A DNA stretch of 64,000 nucleotides from Formosa haliotis (GTDB taxonomy: Bacteria; Bacteroidota; Bacteroidia; Flavobacteriales; Flavobacteriaceae): assembly GCF_001685485.1 (NCBI RefSeq), contig NZ_BDEL01000001.1, positions 62,001 through 126,000 on the forward strand, written 5' to 3'. The notes beneath the pieces are model-generated. The model saw only the letters and a list, made by a program, of their open reading frames with translations, was not told the DNA's origin and did no database searches. Numbering within the stretch: the stretch's first letter is position 1; each line of letters opens with the position of its first letter. The position numbers and the translations under genes were made by a program. Shown here in pieces: positions 39,201 through 48,514 of the stretch.

Positions 39201-42200
39201 CTAAACGACATATCCGCATCTGTAATATTTCCATCAACAAGGATAGTAGTACTTGTACCACTACATATATTTTCTTCTTCAGCTGTTACTGAAAGTATTT
39301 TTGGAGTAGGATAAATTGTAACGTCTATAATTTCCGGAGAAATACTACAAATTAGATCATCCTCAGTAGGATTGTTTGAGTAATCGTAAACGTGAGGTGT
39401 GATTTCAAATTGACTCGTCACGGTTTCATTGGTGTTATTTTGTAATATTATTTGATCTGTACTTCCTTCAGATTCTCTAAATATATCCCACCAACCGTCG
39501 GGATCATCGGTAGTTCCTACAGGTCCTCCTGAAGCAGGAGAGAAAAACTCTGAATTAGATGACCATGAGTATCTTACTGCTGTCCACCTTCCATGAATTG
39601 AACTTATCGATATTGTGAAATCATCTCCAGGGCATTGAAAACCTTCTGGTTTTCCCGTAGATTCTATATTAAATCCCGCGTCAGTGATAACTTGGATAAA
39701 TATAATATTACTAGTTTCTGTGCCACACTCATCAGAGACAACAACTCTGTAATAATAATTTACAGCATCCCAAGGCCAAAGAGGCACTCTTGGAGGTTGA
39801 TATGTAATAGAATTGGCACCATTTATGTCTGTAAATTCATTATTAGCATTTTCACTACGTTGCCATTGATAAGAATAATTGCCAGAACCACCTAGGTTAG
39901 GGTTTATAAATTGTAGAGGTGTAGGATAGGAATATAAACATACGGCCTGGTCATCTCCAATTTCAGGTTTGGTAAATTGTGCATAAACATCAACTGTAGC
40001 CGTGGTAGTAGTACTACAACCAGCCCTTGTAGCGGTAATTGTAAATGTCACGGTTTGTGTCTCTGTAGTTGCATTTGTAAATGTACCTGAAGCTGTGATT
40101 CCTGTACCAGACGGGCTACTTGTTGTTACTCCAGCAGGTAGATTTGTAATTTCCCAAGAATAGTTTGTGTTATTCGTAGAATTCGTGGTATCAAAATTCA
40201 TAGAGAATGAATCTCCATCGCAAATAGCTTGTGTAGTAGGATTGACTTGGACAATTGGAATTGGAGTAACTCTAATTTCAATACCTTCAATAACGTTACT
40301 TATACAACCATTTAGTTCAGCCCAAGCCTTAAATTTAACTATTCTGTTTCTGTTATGTGTACTTGTAAGCGTACCTGATATATTGGGACCTGTTCCATTC
40401 TCCATTCCAGAAACGGAAGATGAAAAATCATCCGTCCGCTCCCAAAAATACTTTACATCGTCAACATTATTAACATTTAAAATCTGAATAGGAGTTATTG
40501 AGCTGTCACTACATATAGTTTCATTAACACCAGGTCTTAAATCTGGGTCTATCGCAATTACAAGATCAGGATTTACCGTTATAGTAGCTGTTGTTATTTC
40601 GCTAGCACAGCCATTAGCCGTTGCAGTAATAGTAAACGTCGTTGTTTGTGGGGAATTCGTTACGTTAGTTAAAGATCCAGATATTGAGGACCCAGTACCG
40701 CTCTCTAAACCGGTAATTCCTGTAGTATTGTTACGTGTCCAACTGTAACTAACACCTGAAACATCATTAGGATTACTTAAAATAATGTCATTAATACTTT
40801 CTCCATTACAAATAGTTTGCAAGGTATTTGTAGCAGAAATGGTAGGACTAGGGTTAACGGAAATTGTAACGGTTAATGGTTCGGAAATACAATTATATTC
40901 AGAATTGGCAGTAACCGTAAATGTAGTAGTTTGTATTGTATTAGTTGTGTTTGTTAAATTAATAGCAATATTATTACTATCGCCATTTGAAGGTCCTGTA
41001 ATTCCAGATGTATTATTTCTAGACCAAACGTAAGTTAAAGATTTGTCTACGTTATTTTCATCTACAATAGATATGTCCGTAGTTTCTCCAGAACAAATTT
41101 CAGGAGTAAACGTGGCACTTAGTTCTGGTTTCGGGTTAACTGTTATTGTAGCGGTCGTTTCGCTGGTACAACCGTTAGCTGAAGCTGTAATCGTGAATGT
41201 AGTAGTTTGTACAACTCCAGAGGTATTTGTCAAAGTTCCAGAAATTGGAGATCCTGTTCCGCCAGCATCAATTCCAGTAAGGTTCGTAGTATTGTCGCGA
41301 GTCCAGGTAAATGAAATGCCACTAACGTTATTATCATTAAGAATGTTTATAGCAGATATAGAGTCTTCACTACAAATGGTTTGACTAGGTAGATTAACAG
41401 AAACCACAGGTTCCGGGTTAACAGTTACTGTGGCAGTTGTTTTGCTGGTACAACCATTAGCAGAAGCAGTAATTGTGAATGTAGTAGTTTGAATAACTCC
41501 AGAAGTATTGGTTAAAGCTCCCGTAATAGGTGAGCCATTTCCACTTGTATTCATTCCAATAAGGTTGGTAGTATTATCTCGAGTCCAGGTAAATGAAATT
41601 CCGCTAACGTTATTCTCATTAATAATATTTATAGGTGTAAAGGAATCTTCACTACATATGGTTTGACTAGGCAAATTAACAGAAATTACAGGTTCCGGAT
41701 TAACAGATACCGTAGCAGTCGTTTCGCTGGTACAACCATTAGCTGAAGCAGTAATTGTGAATGTGGTAGTTTGAATAACTCCAGAGGTATTGGTTAAGGC
41801 CCCTGAAATAGGAGAGCCACTTCCACTAGCATTCATTCCAGTAATATTGGTAGAGTTATCTCGAGTCCATGTATATGAAATTCCACTAACACTATTCTCG
41901 TTAATAATATTTATAGCTGAAATTGAACCTTCGCTACAAATGGTTTGACTTGGCAGATTAACAGAAATCACAGGTTCCGGGTTAACAGTTACTGTGGCAG
42001 TCGTTTCTATAGATTCGCAGCTGTTTGCAGAAGCTTTGATTGTAAATATTGCCGTTTGTGGAGCCCCAGTAGTGTTTAAAAAGCTTCCTGAAATTGTATT
42101 AGAAGTACTTGTTGAAATAAATGATAATCCACTTACATCGTCAATATTACTTTCCCATGAAAAAGTTGTTCCATTTACATTGTTTGGATTAGTTAGTACA

Positions 42201-44686
42201 ATATCAGTAATTGTTTCTTCAGAACAAACAATTTGTGATGTAGGAGTTGCTATAACCGTAGGAATAGGATTAACCGTTATCGTAATTTGCGCACAAGATG
42301 TTTCTCCGCAATCCCCTTTGTAACGAGCAAAATAGGTAGTTGTGTTGGTAGGAGATACTGTAATGGTATTACCAGTTCCACCAGAAATAAGAGTACCACC
42401 ACAGGAATTTGTAAACCATTCAACAGCACCATTTGTACCTAATGTTCCGCCATTGGCAGTAAGTGTAGTTGAAAATCCAGCACAAATAGTTTCTTGTGTA
42501 GCTGTAATATTTGAAGGAGCTACTGAAGGAGTATTCATTGTGACAGTTAGTGATGATGGATTACCTTCTCCGCAAACCTCATTGGTTCCTTTAACAGAAA
42601 TATCTACAGATGATGTAGAGTTAGAATAATCGACTGTAATACTATTAGAATAAGGAGGTGTTGAAGTAATACTAGCACCTGTTGATACCGTCCATATATA
42701 ACTTGTTGCATTTTCAATGGTAGGGACGGTATAAGTTACATTCGTATCACCCTTACAAACAATTTCGTTTCCTACGATGCTACCTGCCGAATCTACAGGT
42801 TGAACGACATTAATTGTGATTTGCGCACAAGATGTTTCTCCGCAATCCCCTTTATAACGAGCAAAATAGGTAGTTGTGTTGGTAGGAGATACTGTAATAG
42901 TATTACCAGTTCCACCAGAAACAGGAGTTCCACCACAGGAATTTGTAAACCATTCAACAGCACCATTTGTACCTAATGTTCCGCCATTGGCAGTAAGTGT
43001 AGTTGAAAATCCAGCACAAATAATTTCTTGTGTAGCCGTAATATTTGAAGGAGCTATGGGTACAATATTAGAATGTATAATTAATTCAGAAGCCAAAGCG
43101 CTTTCCCCGCATGCATTCACACCAACTACAGATATTGTAAAATTATTTGAAGGTATGTTAGAAATGTCTAAAGCAATTGAGTTGGTGTTTGAAGTTCCGT
43201 TAAAAGTAGCTGAGCCATTAGAAATTCTCCAGTCATAGGACGTTGTATTAGGTAGGCTAGGGATTGTGTACTCTACCATAGTTTGTTCTGGGCATACTGC
43301 TGTAGGGCCAGTAATAGGACCGGGATTATTTGGAACATTATTAATAGTTATTGGTAATGTTGAAGTATTTCCAGTGCCGCACGCATTTACTGCAGTTACA
43401 GTAATATTACCACTTGAAGCCGTATTAAAATTTACAGTTATAGATCGAGTTCCATTACCAGAAACTATAGAGGCTCCATTAGGGACTGTCCAATTGTATG
43501 AAGTCGCTCCAGGAATTTCTGAGACTGTATAAGTTTGAGAATCTCCATAACAAATATTAGAAACAGGATTAATGAAACTAGGTGCGTTTGGTACGTCTTC
43601 AATATTAATTACAAGGCTAGATTTCAATGAGTTACCTCCACAATCACCAACTCCATTAGCAACCACCGTTACATTTCCAGCGCTAGCATTTACATAATTT
43701 ACTGTGATACTATTTGTGGTCGTTACTAAATTTCCTGTTGTAGACGAAGCACCAGGCGGAAGTGTCCAAGTATAATTAGCAGCATTGCTAACTTCTGGAA
43801 CGGTGTAAGTTATATTGTTTGAGTTTTTACAGACCTCTTGTTGTCCAGTAATTGCACCAATAGAAGTGCCGTCTAAAGAACCACCTCTTGTTACTGTAAC
43901 AGTGATGCAATCTGTAGTATTACAAGTGCCTTGATAGTTTACATAAAACGTTTTAGATTGCCCTTCAAGTAGATTTACAGGTAAATCATTTCCTTCCTTT
44001 TTTAAAGTTCCATTGCAACTTCCTTCATACCATTTTGGTCTAGCACCTTCTCCTAAAACACCCCCACTTACAGTTAGATTTATATTTTCATTCTGACCTG
44101 TATGGTTAATGCAGATATTAGACCCAGAAAAATTTGTATTATCAAATCTTATTGTTGTTGGAGCCACAGACAATCTTTTTATATCAATGACTTTCTGTCT
44201 GTCCTGACTTGTTACTGTATTGTTTTTGGCTACAACTTTAATATGCACTTGACCAAATGGTGCGGAGCTCTCAATAGATACCGTAATACTATTTGTATTT
44301 GCGCCATCAATAATAGTGAGACCTGTAGGTAAAGTCCAAATATACTCTGTGGCATTAGTAACTTGAGGTACACTGTACGTTACTGTTGTACCAGGACAGA
44401 CATTTTGCGGTCCTTGTATTTCTCCAGGTTGGCTTAATTGTTGAATAGGTGTCAATTCAGAAGAATTCTCAAGTCCGTATAGATTTTTAGTTTTTGAGTA
44501 GGTATAATTATATGAAGTACTAAATGAATTTAAAACAGGTGCTTTAGCAAATACACCATGAGTACCAAGCGTAAACATACCAAAAAGTAGTATGAATAAT
44601 CCTATAATTTTAAATGAAATAGTATTCACCAATTCGGTGATACTAGATTTTCTAGATAAAAAAGCGTGTAAAGTAAAGTTATGCAT
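36278..44686 (-). CDS. Giant secreted multi-repeat protein with T9SS sorting domain
   Basis: A 2802-residue single frame. The N-terminus is a long signal region with a hydrophobic core (IIGLFILLFGMFTLGTHG, residues about 28-45). PKD-like (PKD_6-like) domains follow, each opening with a GxxxVCxG...YTVP pattern and a YxWTLP/YTWT core; then Ig-like repeats, three of them near-identical units of 94 residues (about 903-1184), a LamG/concanavalin-A-like domain (about 1990-2145), a beta-rich region, and a C-terminal type A Por sorting domain (last 80 residues, VYLVNILGQTV through ISIKY). It should cross the outer membrane by the type IX system and be attached to the surface. A role in adhesion, gliding or glycan binding is inferred only. 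The kinase-regulator pair lies divergently upstream. Confidence 0.92.
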   Translation of the reverse strand: MHNFTLHAFLSRKSSITELVNTISFKIIGLFILLFGMFTLGTHGVFAKAPVLNSFSTSYNYTYSKTKNLYGLENSSELTPIQQLSQPGEIQGPQNVCPGTTVTYSVPQVTNATEYIWTLPTGLTIIDGANTNSITVSIESSAPFGQVHIKVVAKNNTVTSQDRQKVIDIKRLSVAPTTIRFDNTNFSGSNICINHTGQNENINLTVSGGVLGEGARPKWYEGSCNGTLKKEGNDLPVNLLEGQSKTFYVNYQGTCNTTDCITVTVTRGGSLDGTSIGAITGQQEVCKNSNNITYTVPEVSNAANYTWTLPPGASSTTGNLVTTTNSITVNYVNASAGNVTVVANGVGDCGGNSLKSSLVINIEDVPNAPSFINPVSNICYGDSQTYTVSEIPGATSYNWTVPNGASIVSGNGTRSITVNFNTASSGNITVTAVNACGTGNTSTLPITINNVPNNPGPITGPTAVCPEQTMVEYTIPSLPNTTSYDWRISNGSATFNGTSNTNSIALDISNIPSNNFTISVVGVNACGESALASELIIHSNIVPIAPSNITATQEIICAGFSTTLTANGGTLGTNGAVEWFTNSCGGTPVSGGTGNTITVSPTNTTTYFARYKGDCGETSCAQITINVVQPVDSAGSIVGNEIVCKGDTNVTYTVPTIENATSYIWTVSTGASITSTPPYSNSITVDYSNSTSSVDISVKGTNEVCGEGNPSSLTVTMNTPSVAPSNITATQETICAGFSTTLTANGGTLGTNGAVEWFTNSCGGTLISGGTGNTITVSPTNTTTYFARYKGDCGETSCAQITITVNPIPTVIATPTSQIVCSEETITDIVLTNPNNVNGTTFSWESNIDDVSGLSFISTSTSNTISGSFLNTTGAPQTAIFTIKASANSCESIETTATVTVNPEPVISVNLPSQTICSEGSISAINIINENSVSGISYTWTRDNSTNITGMNASGSGSPISGALTNTSGVIQTTTFTITASANGCTSETTATVSVNPEPVISVNLPSQTICSEDSFTPINIINENNVSGISFTWTRDNTTNLIGMNTSGNGSPITGALTNTSGVIQTTTFTITASANGCTSKTTATVTVNPEPVVSVNLPSQTICSEDSISAINILNDNNVSGISFTWTRDNTTNLTGIDAGGTGSPISGTLTNTSGVVQTTTFTITASANGCTSETTATITVNPKPELSATFTPEICSGETTDISIVDENNVDKSLTYVWSRNNTSGITGPSNGDSNNIAINLTNTTNTIQTTTFTVTANSEYNCISEPLTVTISVNPSPTISATNTLQTICNGESINDIILSNPNDVSGVSYSWTRNNTTGITGLESGTGSSISGSLTNVTNSPQTTTFTITATANGCASEITTATITVNPDLVIAIDPDLRPGVNETICSDSSITPIQILNVNNVDDVKYFWERTDDFSSSVSGMENGTGPNISGTLTSTHNRNRIVKFKAWAELNGCISNVIEGIEIRVTPIPIVQVNPTTQAICDGDSFSMNFDTTNSTNNTNYSWEITNLPAGVTTSSPSGTGITASGTFTNATTETQTVTFTITATRAGCSTTTTATVDVYAQFTKPEIGDDQAVCLYSYPTPLQFINPNLGGSGNYSYQWQRSENANNEFTDINGANSITYQPPRVPLWPWDAVNYYYRVVVSDECGTETSNIIFIQVITDAGFNIESTGKPEGFQCPGDDFTISISSIHGRWTAVRYSWSSNSEFFSPASGGPVGTTDDPDGWWDIFRESEGSTDQIILQNNTNETVTSQFEITPHVYDYSNNPTEDDLICSISPEIIDVTIYPTPKILSVTAEEENICSGTSTTILVDGNITDADMSFSWTRNETTDVTGANSGESTSADIDDNNVFTLSNELINTSTSPITVTYTITPKSTTCDLTGEPKTIEITVLPFIEAVASYSGTLENCDDTTVNLQANNNIAGVWTALPLGGVFSSTTDPNAIFTGESGTNYTLTWTISNGELCGDSSAEVVVNIPACSGNDFEFNGINTSVNFGNAYNLVGPFSIEIWAKPNSDSGNQTIFSKRSSTNTTSGYDLTLSGTSIQFNYNDGGTISASGLSDTRWYHIAVTYNGSIYKLYIDGVEKATAAGNGVQTNSGLALLGAKQTATLPNNFYNGWLDELRIWNKALSVDQIREMMNQEIQDNSGKVRGVVIPENISGDLNWNSNLVDYYQMGSSVQNGILTSAKGSTTGVLRNMTDIQQETAPLPYNTFASGNWDTESTWANGAVNQLPNSTDIDWNIVKINHNVNISSERETTVLGLIVEDNTLTVLDETPLYVSKYLKLDGTLKLDGEAQLLQPEGSLVDYTGAGGLLRDQKGTKNVYNYNYWASPVSTAGNVNSRTYSLQDILHVGSTPVGWTADFNGAAGNPPSISTRWLYTFYDAIANMNSWNKITQNEEIPVGSGFIMKGTSADSYTFIGQPNNGDYLASVTAGNDALVGNPYPSAIDANTFITDNETILNDGGNNGEIRYWKQASTNNSHVTKEYLGGYASYNLTGGTPGVAPEGIAGSGDASEFVPGRYVPVAQGFFITAGQSGNVIFNNGQRIFKTQTDGVTFSRSVSTSSNEDNEVQRLRLSFKNPDNAIRQLLLGFTPDNAATDGIDFGYDATNFQNLPNDMLFLINNKTYIIQGVGAFDESKQYPLAVLMGKDGNIEISLKELENFDTPIDVYIYDSYSDTYTQINNSKYKTHLDKGDYMDRYFLAFKDENKLDIVENEFNSIKINYLNQTNEIHIKTPDYTEIKQVYLVNILGQTVQTWNATNAPLSQNCKIPVRRVSEGNYIIKVETTNGVKSNKISIKY
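41135..41980 (-). repeat. Three tandem 282-bp (94-residue) repeats
   Basis: Units at 41699-41980, 41417-41698 and 41135-41416 each begin PEPV(I/V)SVNLPSQTICSE and end TTAT(V/I)(S/T)VN. They share most residues, and the DNA is also closely similar, so the copies are recent or kept alike by recombination. More diverged copies flank them on both sides. Confidence 0.9.
42287..42522 (-). repeat. Near-identical 236-bp repeat, copy 1
   Basis: This segment of the giant gene matches 42821-43056 at nearly every base (offset 534). It encodes APSNITATQE(T/I)ICAGFSTTL and the following SPTNTTTYFARYKGDCGET. Confidence 0.88.
42821..43056 (-). repeat. Near-identical 236-bp repeat, copy 2
   Basis: Second copy of the segment at 42287-42522, differing at a handful of bases. 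Such a pair can collapse or recombine in assembly or in the cell, changing the protein length by 178 residues. Confidence 0.88.
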
Positions 44687-44748
44687 AGATTGGTTACTGT
44701 GTTAGTTAATAGAAAACAGCGTAATGGTTTAGTTGGTGTAAAAAGTAA

Positions 44749-44781
44749 CAAATATAAGTGAAGTAAAATAAAAATTCCCAA
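44749..44781 (-). promoter_or_regulatory. Promoter of the giant surface protein gene
   Basis: On the minus strand, TTG at 44779-44781, a 22-base spacer and TATATTTG at 44749-44756. Transcription would start near 44743, leaving a leader of about 57 bases. Confidence 0.65.
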
Positions 44782-44835
44782 GAAAATATGAATTTGTATT
44801 ACTTTAAAATAAAAACCTTAAATTGTTTGTACTTA

Positions 44836-44850
44836 GAGGTATTATACCTC
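44836..44850. promoter_or_regulatory. 15-bp palindrome, candidate operator
   Basis: GAGGTAT-T-ATACCTC is a perfect dyad, 80 bases upstream of the TATATTTG box of the giant gene. A closely related site (12 of 15 bases the same) lies at 51479-51493, upstream of the YceI-porin genes. Confidence 0.5.
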
Positions 44851-45094
44851 CAAATGAAATAGGGTAGGACGCGTAAATTGTGATCATGTAGTAAAGTTTG
44901 TTATTCCTATTGGGAGTATAGTTTTATGAAATTATTTGCAAAAAAATAAGGAATAATTGCTAAATCTCTTTTTTATAATTGCCTCCTAAACAATTGCTCA
45001 AGGTTTTTCTCCATCCTTTAAGATAATTCCATTATTTTTATGGAGTAATAAATTTACCACAGTATTGTGTGTTTTTTCCTAAATATTTATAGCT

Positions 45095-46755
45095 ATGAGT
45101 CGTTTTAAGCACCACTTAAGGTTGCTACAATTTCTTTTGTTTTGTCTCTTAATTTCGTTTCAATTATCGGGGCAATCAACTAAAGACTCTTTAAACGCGT
45201 TGTATCTTGGTTACGCTGTAAATCCTCAAAATCCATCAGATTTATCGGAAGCTCATTCCTTTTTTAAATCTCAGTATGAAATAAATGTAGAAGAGAAAAA
45301 GTACAAAGAAGCCATATTTAATTTACGGTTACTAGCCATAACAGAACGTAATTTAGGTTTGTTTGTCGATAGTGAAAACACAGCAGTTTTAGGTCTAAAA
45401 ATTTTAGATTCTTTGCCAGGATCTGTTTGGGCAAAAGACGGGAAAATAGGTTTGTTAAATCATTTAGGTACCCTAAATAAAACGTGGTATAATTACAAGG
45501 ATGCTTTGAAATATTACGATAAAATTTTAAGCTTAGATCCTACCATAGACCAGCAAGAAGCTGTATTTATAAATAAGGGAAATGTGTATAAAGAAATGAA
45601 GGATTACAAAAAATCTGAAGCCGAATTTCTTAACATTTTTCAATTAGAAACAACGTCAAATTTGCCAGATAGACAGGCGAAGGCCTTAGATAATTTAGGT
45701 GTTGTTCAGGCAAAAATGAATAATAAAGAAGGTCTGGAAAAAATGATGAGCGCCTTGCGTATGAGGGAAAATGAAAACGATAGGTATGGCATGTTTATTA
45801 GTAATGTGCATTTAGCAGAATATTATAAAGAAAATTCAGATAAGGAACGCGCAATTCACTATGCAGATAGAGCATATGAATTAGCCGAAAAATTAATAGT
45901 GTAAATAATAAGGAGAAGGCCTTGGCTTTGCTTTTAAGTCTGCAAGACGATTCGCGATTGGTGTATTACCAAAAGCTTAAAGATAGTTTAGAAGAAGCGC
46001 ATCAACTTAGAGTAAACGACTTTTCTGCTAAAAAATATAATCTAGACCAAGAGAAGGAACGAGCAGACAGTATGCAATTGTTAAATGAAAAGAAAAAACG
46101 TTCCATATTAATTTTACAAGCTTTAGGAGGCATACTGACTATTTGTGGCGTATCGGTTTTTATAATTTTTCAATTGAAACATCGAAAAGAAAAATTAGAA
46201 GTGGTTTATAATGTAGAGACTCGAATTTCTAAACAAGTTCATGATGAAGTGGCTAACGATGTGTATCAAGTGATGACGAAGTTACAAACTTCAAACATCA
46301 ATAAATATCTTTTGTTAGATGATTTAGAATCTATTTATAATAAAACAAGAGATATTTCGAGAGAAAATAATAGCATCGATTTAAAATCTAACTTCGAAGA
46401 GGTTTTAAAAGGTTTATTACAAAGTTATTCTACATCTACTGTAAAAGTGATTACTAAAAACATGTCTGAAGTAAATTGGGATATTTTAGGCTATATTGAA
46501 AAAACCACGGTTTATAGGGTGTTACAAGAGCTTTTAACTAATATGAAAAAGCACAGTAATGCTTCTGTCGTTGTTGTAGGGTTTAAACAAAACTCAAAAA
46601 AAATTAATATTGATTATTCCGATAATGGGGTCGGATCTGCATTACATTATAAAAATGGTCTTCAAAATACGGAAACCCGTATAAAAGCTATTAAAGGAAC
46701 TATTATTTTTGAATCTGAAAAAAATAAAGGATTTAAAGCTCACATAACGATATAG
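45095..46755 (+). CDS. TPR-containing sensor histidine kinase, frameshifted
   Basis: The frame from 45095 stops at 45904, and the rest continues from 45907 in another frame. Adding one A to the AA at 45895-45896 joins AEKL to NSVNNKEKALALL, giving about 553 residues. Order: signal peptide (LLQFLLFCLLISFQLSGQ), periplasmic tetratricopeptide repeats (about 40-300), one transmembrane helix (LILQALGGILTICGVSVFII), a HisKA_3-like phosphoacceptor region (SKQVHDEVANDV) and a C-terminal HATPase_c domain (N box QELLTNMKKHSNA, G box DNGVGSA). It senses an unknown signal and pairs with the response regulator one base downstream. Probably intact in the organism. Confidence 0.85.
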
Positions 46756-46756
46756 C

Positions 46757-47422
46757 ATGTTTCAAAAGGTAATTATTGCAGACGATTTAGGAAGTATTAA
46801 TCAGGGTGTTTTAACCATTCTTAATCGATTGGGGATAGAGCATGTAGAACAAGTACAATACTGCGATGATGCTTTATTAAAACTAAAAAAAGCAAGAGCA
46901 GACCAAGAGCCTTTCGATTTATTAATTACTGATTTATCTTTTAAACCCGACCATAGAATTCAGAAATTAAAATCTGGAGATGAATTGGCACAAGCCGTTC
47001 GAGACGAGAATATTCCCATAAAAATAATCGTGTATTCTGTAGAAGATAGAGCGCAACGTGCAAACAATTTATTAGAACATGTTAAGGTTAACGGCTATGT
47101 TTGTAAGGGCCGTTCTGGGTTAACCGAATTACAGAGCGCTATTGTTAGTGTTTATGAAGATGTTACCTATGTATCCACATCTATAGAACATGCACTAGAC
47201 CAAACGTCTTTTGTAGAGATAAATGACTTTGATATTATTTTGGTTTCGTTTTTATCTGAAGGCCTTTCGCAAGAAGAAATATCGAAAAAACTAAAAACTA
47301 GAAATTTAAAACCTAATAGTTTAAGCTCTATAGAAAAGCGTTTAAACCGTTTAAAGGTGCATTTTAATGCCAATAATGCCATTCATTTGGTGGCTATTAC
47401 CAAAGATTTAGGCTTAATTTAA
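46757..47422 (+). CDS. LuxR-type response regulator
   Basis: A 221-residue partner of the preceding kinase. Receiver domain about 1-125 with the acidic pair D9-D10 (IIADD), phospho-accepting D59 in LLITDLSF and the conserved K in VCKGRSG. A helix-turn-helix of the LuxR/NarL kind lies about 155-215 (FLSEGLSQEEISKKL...IEKRLNRLKVHF), somewhat divergent from consensus. Its start is one base after the kinase stop. Because the giant surface gene is divergent from this pair, it is a likely target, but this is inference. Confidence 0.88.
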   Translation: MFQKVIIADDLGSINQGVLTILNRLGIEHVEQVQYCDDALLKLKKARADQEPFDLLITDLSFKPDHRIQKLKSGDELAQAVRDENIPIKIIVYSVEDRAQRANNLLEHVKVNGYVCKGRSGLTELQSAIVSVYEDVTYVSTSIEHALDQTSFVEINDFDIILVSFLSEGLSQEEISKKLKTRNLKPNSLSSIEKRLNRLKVHFNANNAIHLVAITKDLGLI

Positions 47423-47523
47423 ATTTATTTTACTGTTTTACGGATTACCGTAAAATTAAATACTTCTACTACTGTATATTTGCAACAGCTATTAGTTGAA
47501 GTAGTCAATACTACTTATTTTAA

Positions 47524-47560
47524 AAAGAGGCTGTTTGGGAGGACAGCCTCTTTCTTTTTT
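47524..47560. terminator. Bidirectional terminator after the two-component pair
   Basis: AAAGAGGCTGT - TTGGGAGG - ACAGCCTCTTT forms an 11-bp stem followed by a T-rich tract. It lies just beyond the response regulator stop and close to the convergent peroxiredoxin-like gene's stop. Confidence 0.88.
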
Positions 47561-47566
47561 ATACTC

Positions 47567-48335
47567 TTATTTAAGTGCTTTTAACCCAGCGATAATATCG
47601 GCTGGTTCGGCTCTGTTACGGTAATCTACATCTAAAAACTCGTAAGTTATCATGCCATCTTGGTTAATAATGTATGTAGCAGCCAATGGTAATTCATTGG
47701 TTTCGTCTCCATTTACACCGTGCAAATCGAAACTTTTTGGTAACGTTCGGCAACGGCATCGGTTAGCGTATATACTATACCGTACTCTTTACCTACAACG
47801 TTTCCTACATCGCTTAAAACTTCAAATTCTAGTTCTTGTTTTTCAGCAGTATCTAAAGACTTGTCTGGTAATTCTGGAGTTAGTGCTAAAAGATTTGCGC
47901 CTTCTGCTTGAAAATTACTTAGTTCTTGTTGTAATCTTTGTAGCGTTAGGTTGCAATAAGGGCACCATCCACCACGGTACCAAGTAAGGACTACAGGTCC
48001 TTTTTTAAATAATCGCTTAAAGTAACTGTTTCACCAACTGCGTTCTTTAAGGTGAAATCTGGAGCTTTTTCACCAACATGTTTAGCTTGTTCTACAACAC
48101 CACTTTCTTCTACAGCTTTTAATCCGTTAGCATAATCGGTTTTTACATCTTCATCTGCTTTGGCATTAAAATTATCTTTTCTGGCGTCTAATTCACTTTT
48201 TAAAGTAGGTACAGCTTCTTCTGGCATAGTGGTTTCTTGTTTTGTGGGTTCAACTACTGGTGTTTCTTGTTTTTGCTTGCAGTTAACTAATAATAATGCC
48301 GCAAATAGCGACAGACTAATGGTGCGTAAGTTCAT
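47567..48335 (-). CDS. AhpC/TSA peroxiredoxin-like lipoprotein, two frameshifts
   Basis: From the ATG at 48335 (MNLRTISLSLFAALLLVNC, lipoprotein Cys at residue 19) the frame stops at 47991. The continuation (GPVVLTWYRGGWCPYCNLTL) is in a second frame and the C-terminus (SFDLHGVNGDETNELPLAAT...AGLKALK) in a third. Adding one base to the run at 48001-48006 and one to the run at 47734-47738 restores about 256 residues. It is a thioredoxin-fold protein of the AhpC/TSA type with a W-C-P-Y-C motif, so a thiol peroxidase or disulfide reductase attached to a membrane. Both breaks fall in homopolymers, so they are probably read errors. Confidence 0.85.
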
Positions 48336-48514
48336 TCTAAATGTTTGGTTTATAATTGTATTTAATTTAAGTCGGATAGGGCAGAGTAACATAACATCAA
48401 ATTTTAATTTTATTTATGCTACGCTATATATAATTGGAAAGAGGGAATAACAGGTTTGTAAATGAAAGGAAAGTCCTTAGACATTAAATTAGAATTTTGA
48501 ATACAAGGTGGTGT

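Larger units (their letters stand above)
44687..45094. other. Divergent control region between giant gene and kinase
   Basis: No gene seen. It contains a promoter for the giant gene (44749-44781) and a perfect 15-bp palindrome (44836-44850). A weaker inverted pair, TCCAT...ATGGA, lies around 45027-45044, towards the kinase gene. I could not identify a convincing promoter for the kinase. Confidence 0.6.

Noticed and set aside
41135..43056. Regular repeats that could be taken for a CRISPR array or satellite
   Set aside because: The units are 236 and 282 bp, in frame with the protein, and have no short repeat-spacer structure.
38577..44332. Many plus-strand open frames of 60-120 codons opposite the giant gene
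   Set aside because: They are shadows of a repetitive, Thr/Ser-rich coding sequence; several are near-copies of one another exactly where the minus-strand repeats lie, and none has a promoter or a recognisable domain.
33404..47560. Similar hairpins at 33404 and 47524 as a dispersed repeat element
   Set aside because: Only the stem core AAAGAGGCTGT is shared; both are ordinary terminators, and GC-rich stems of this kind recur by function.
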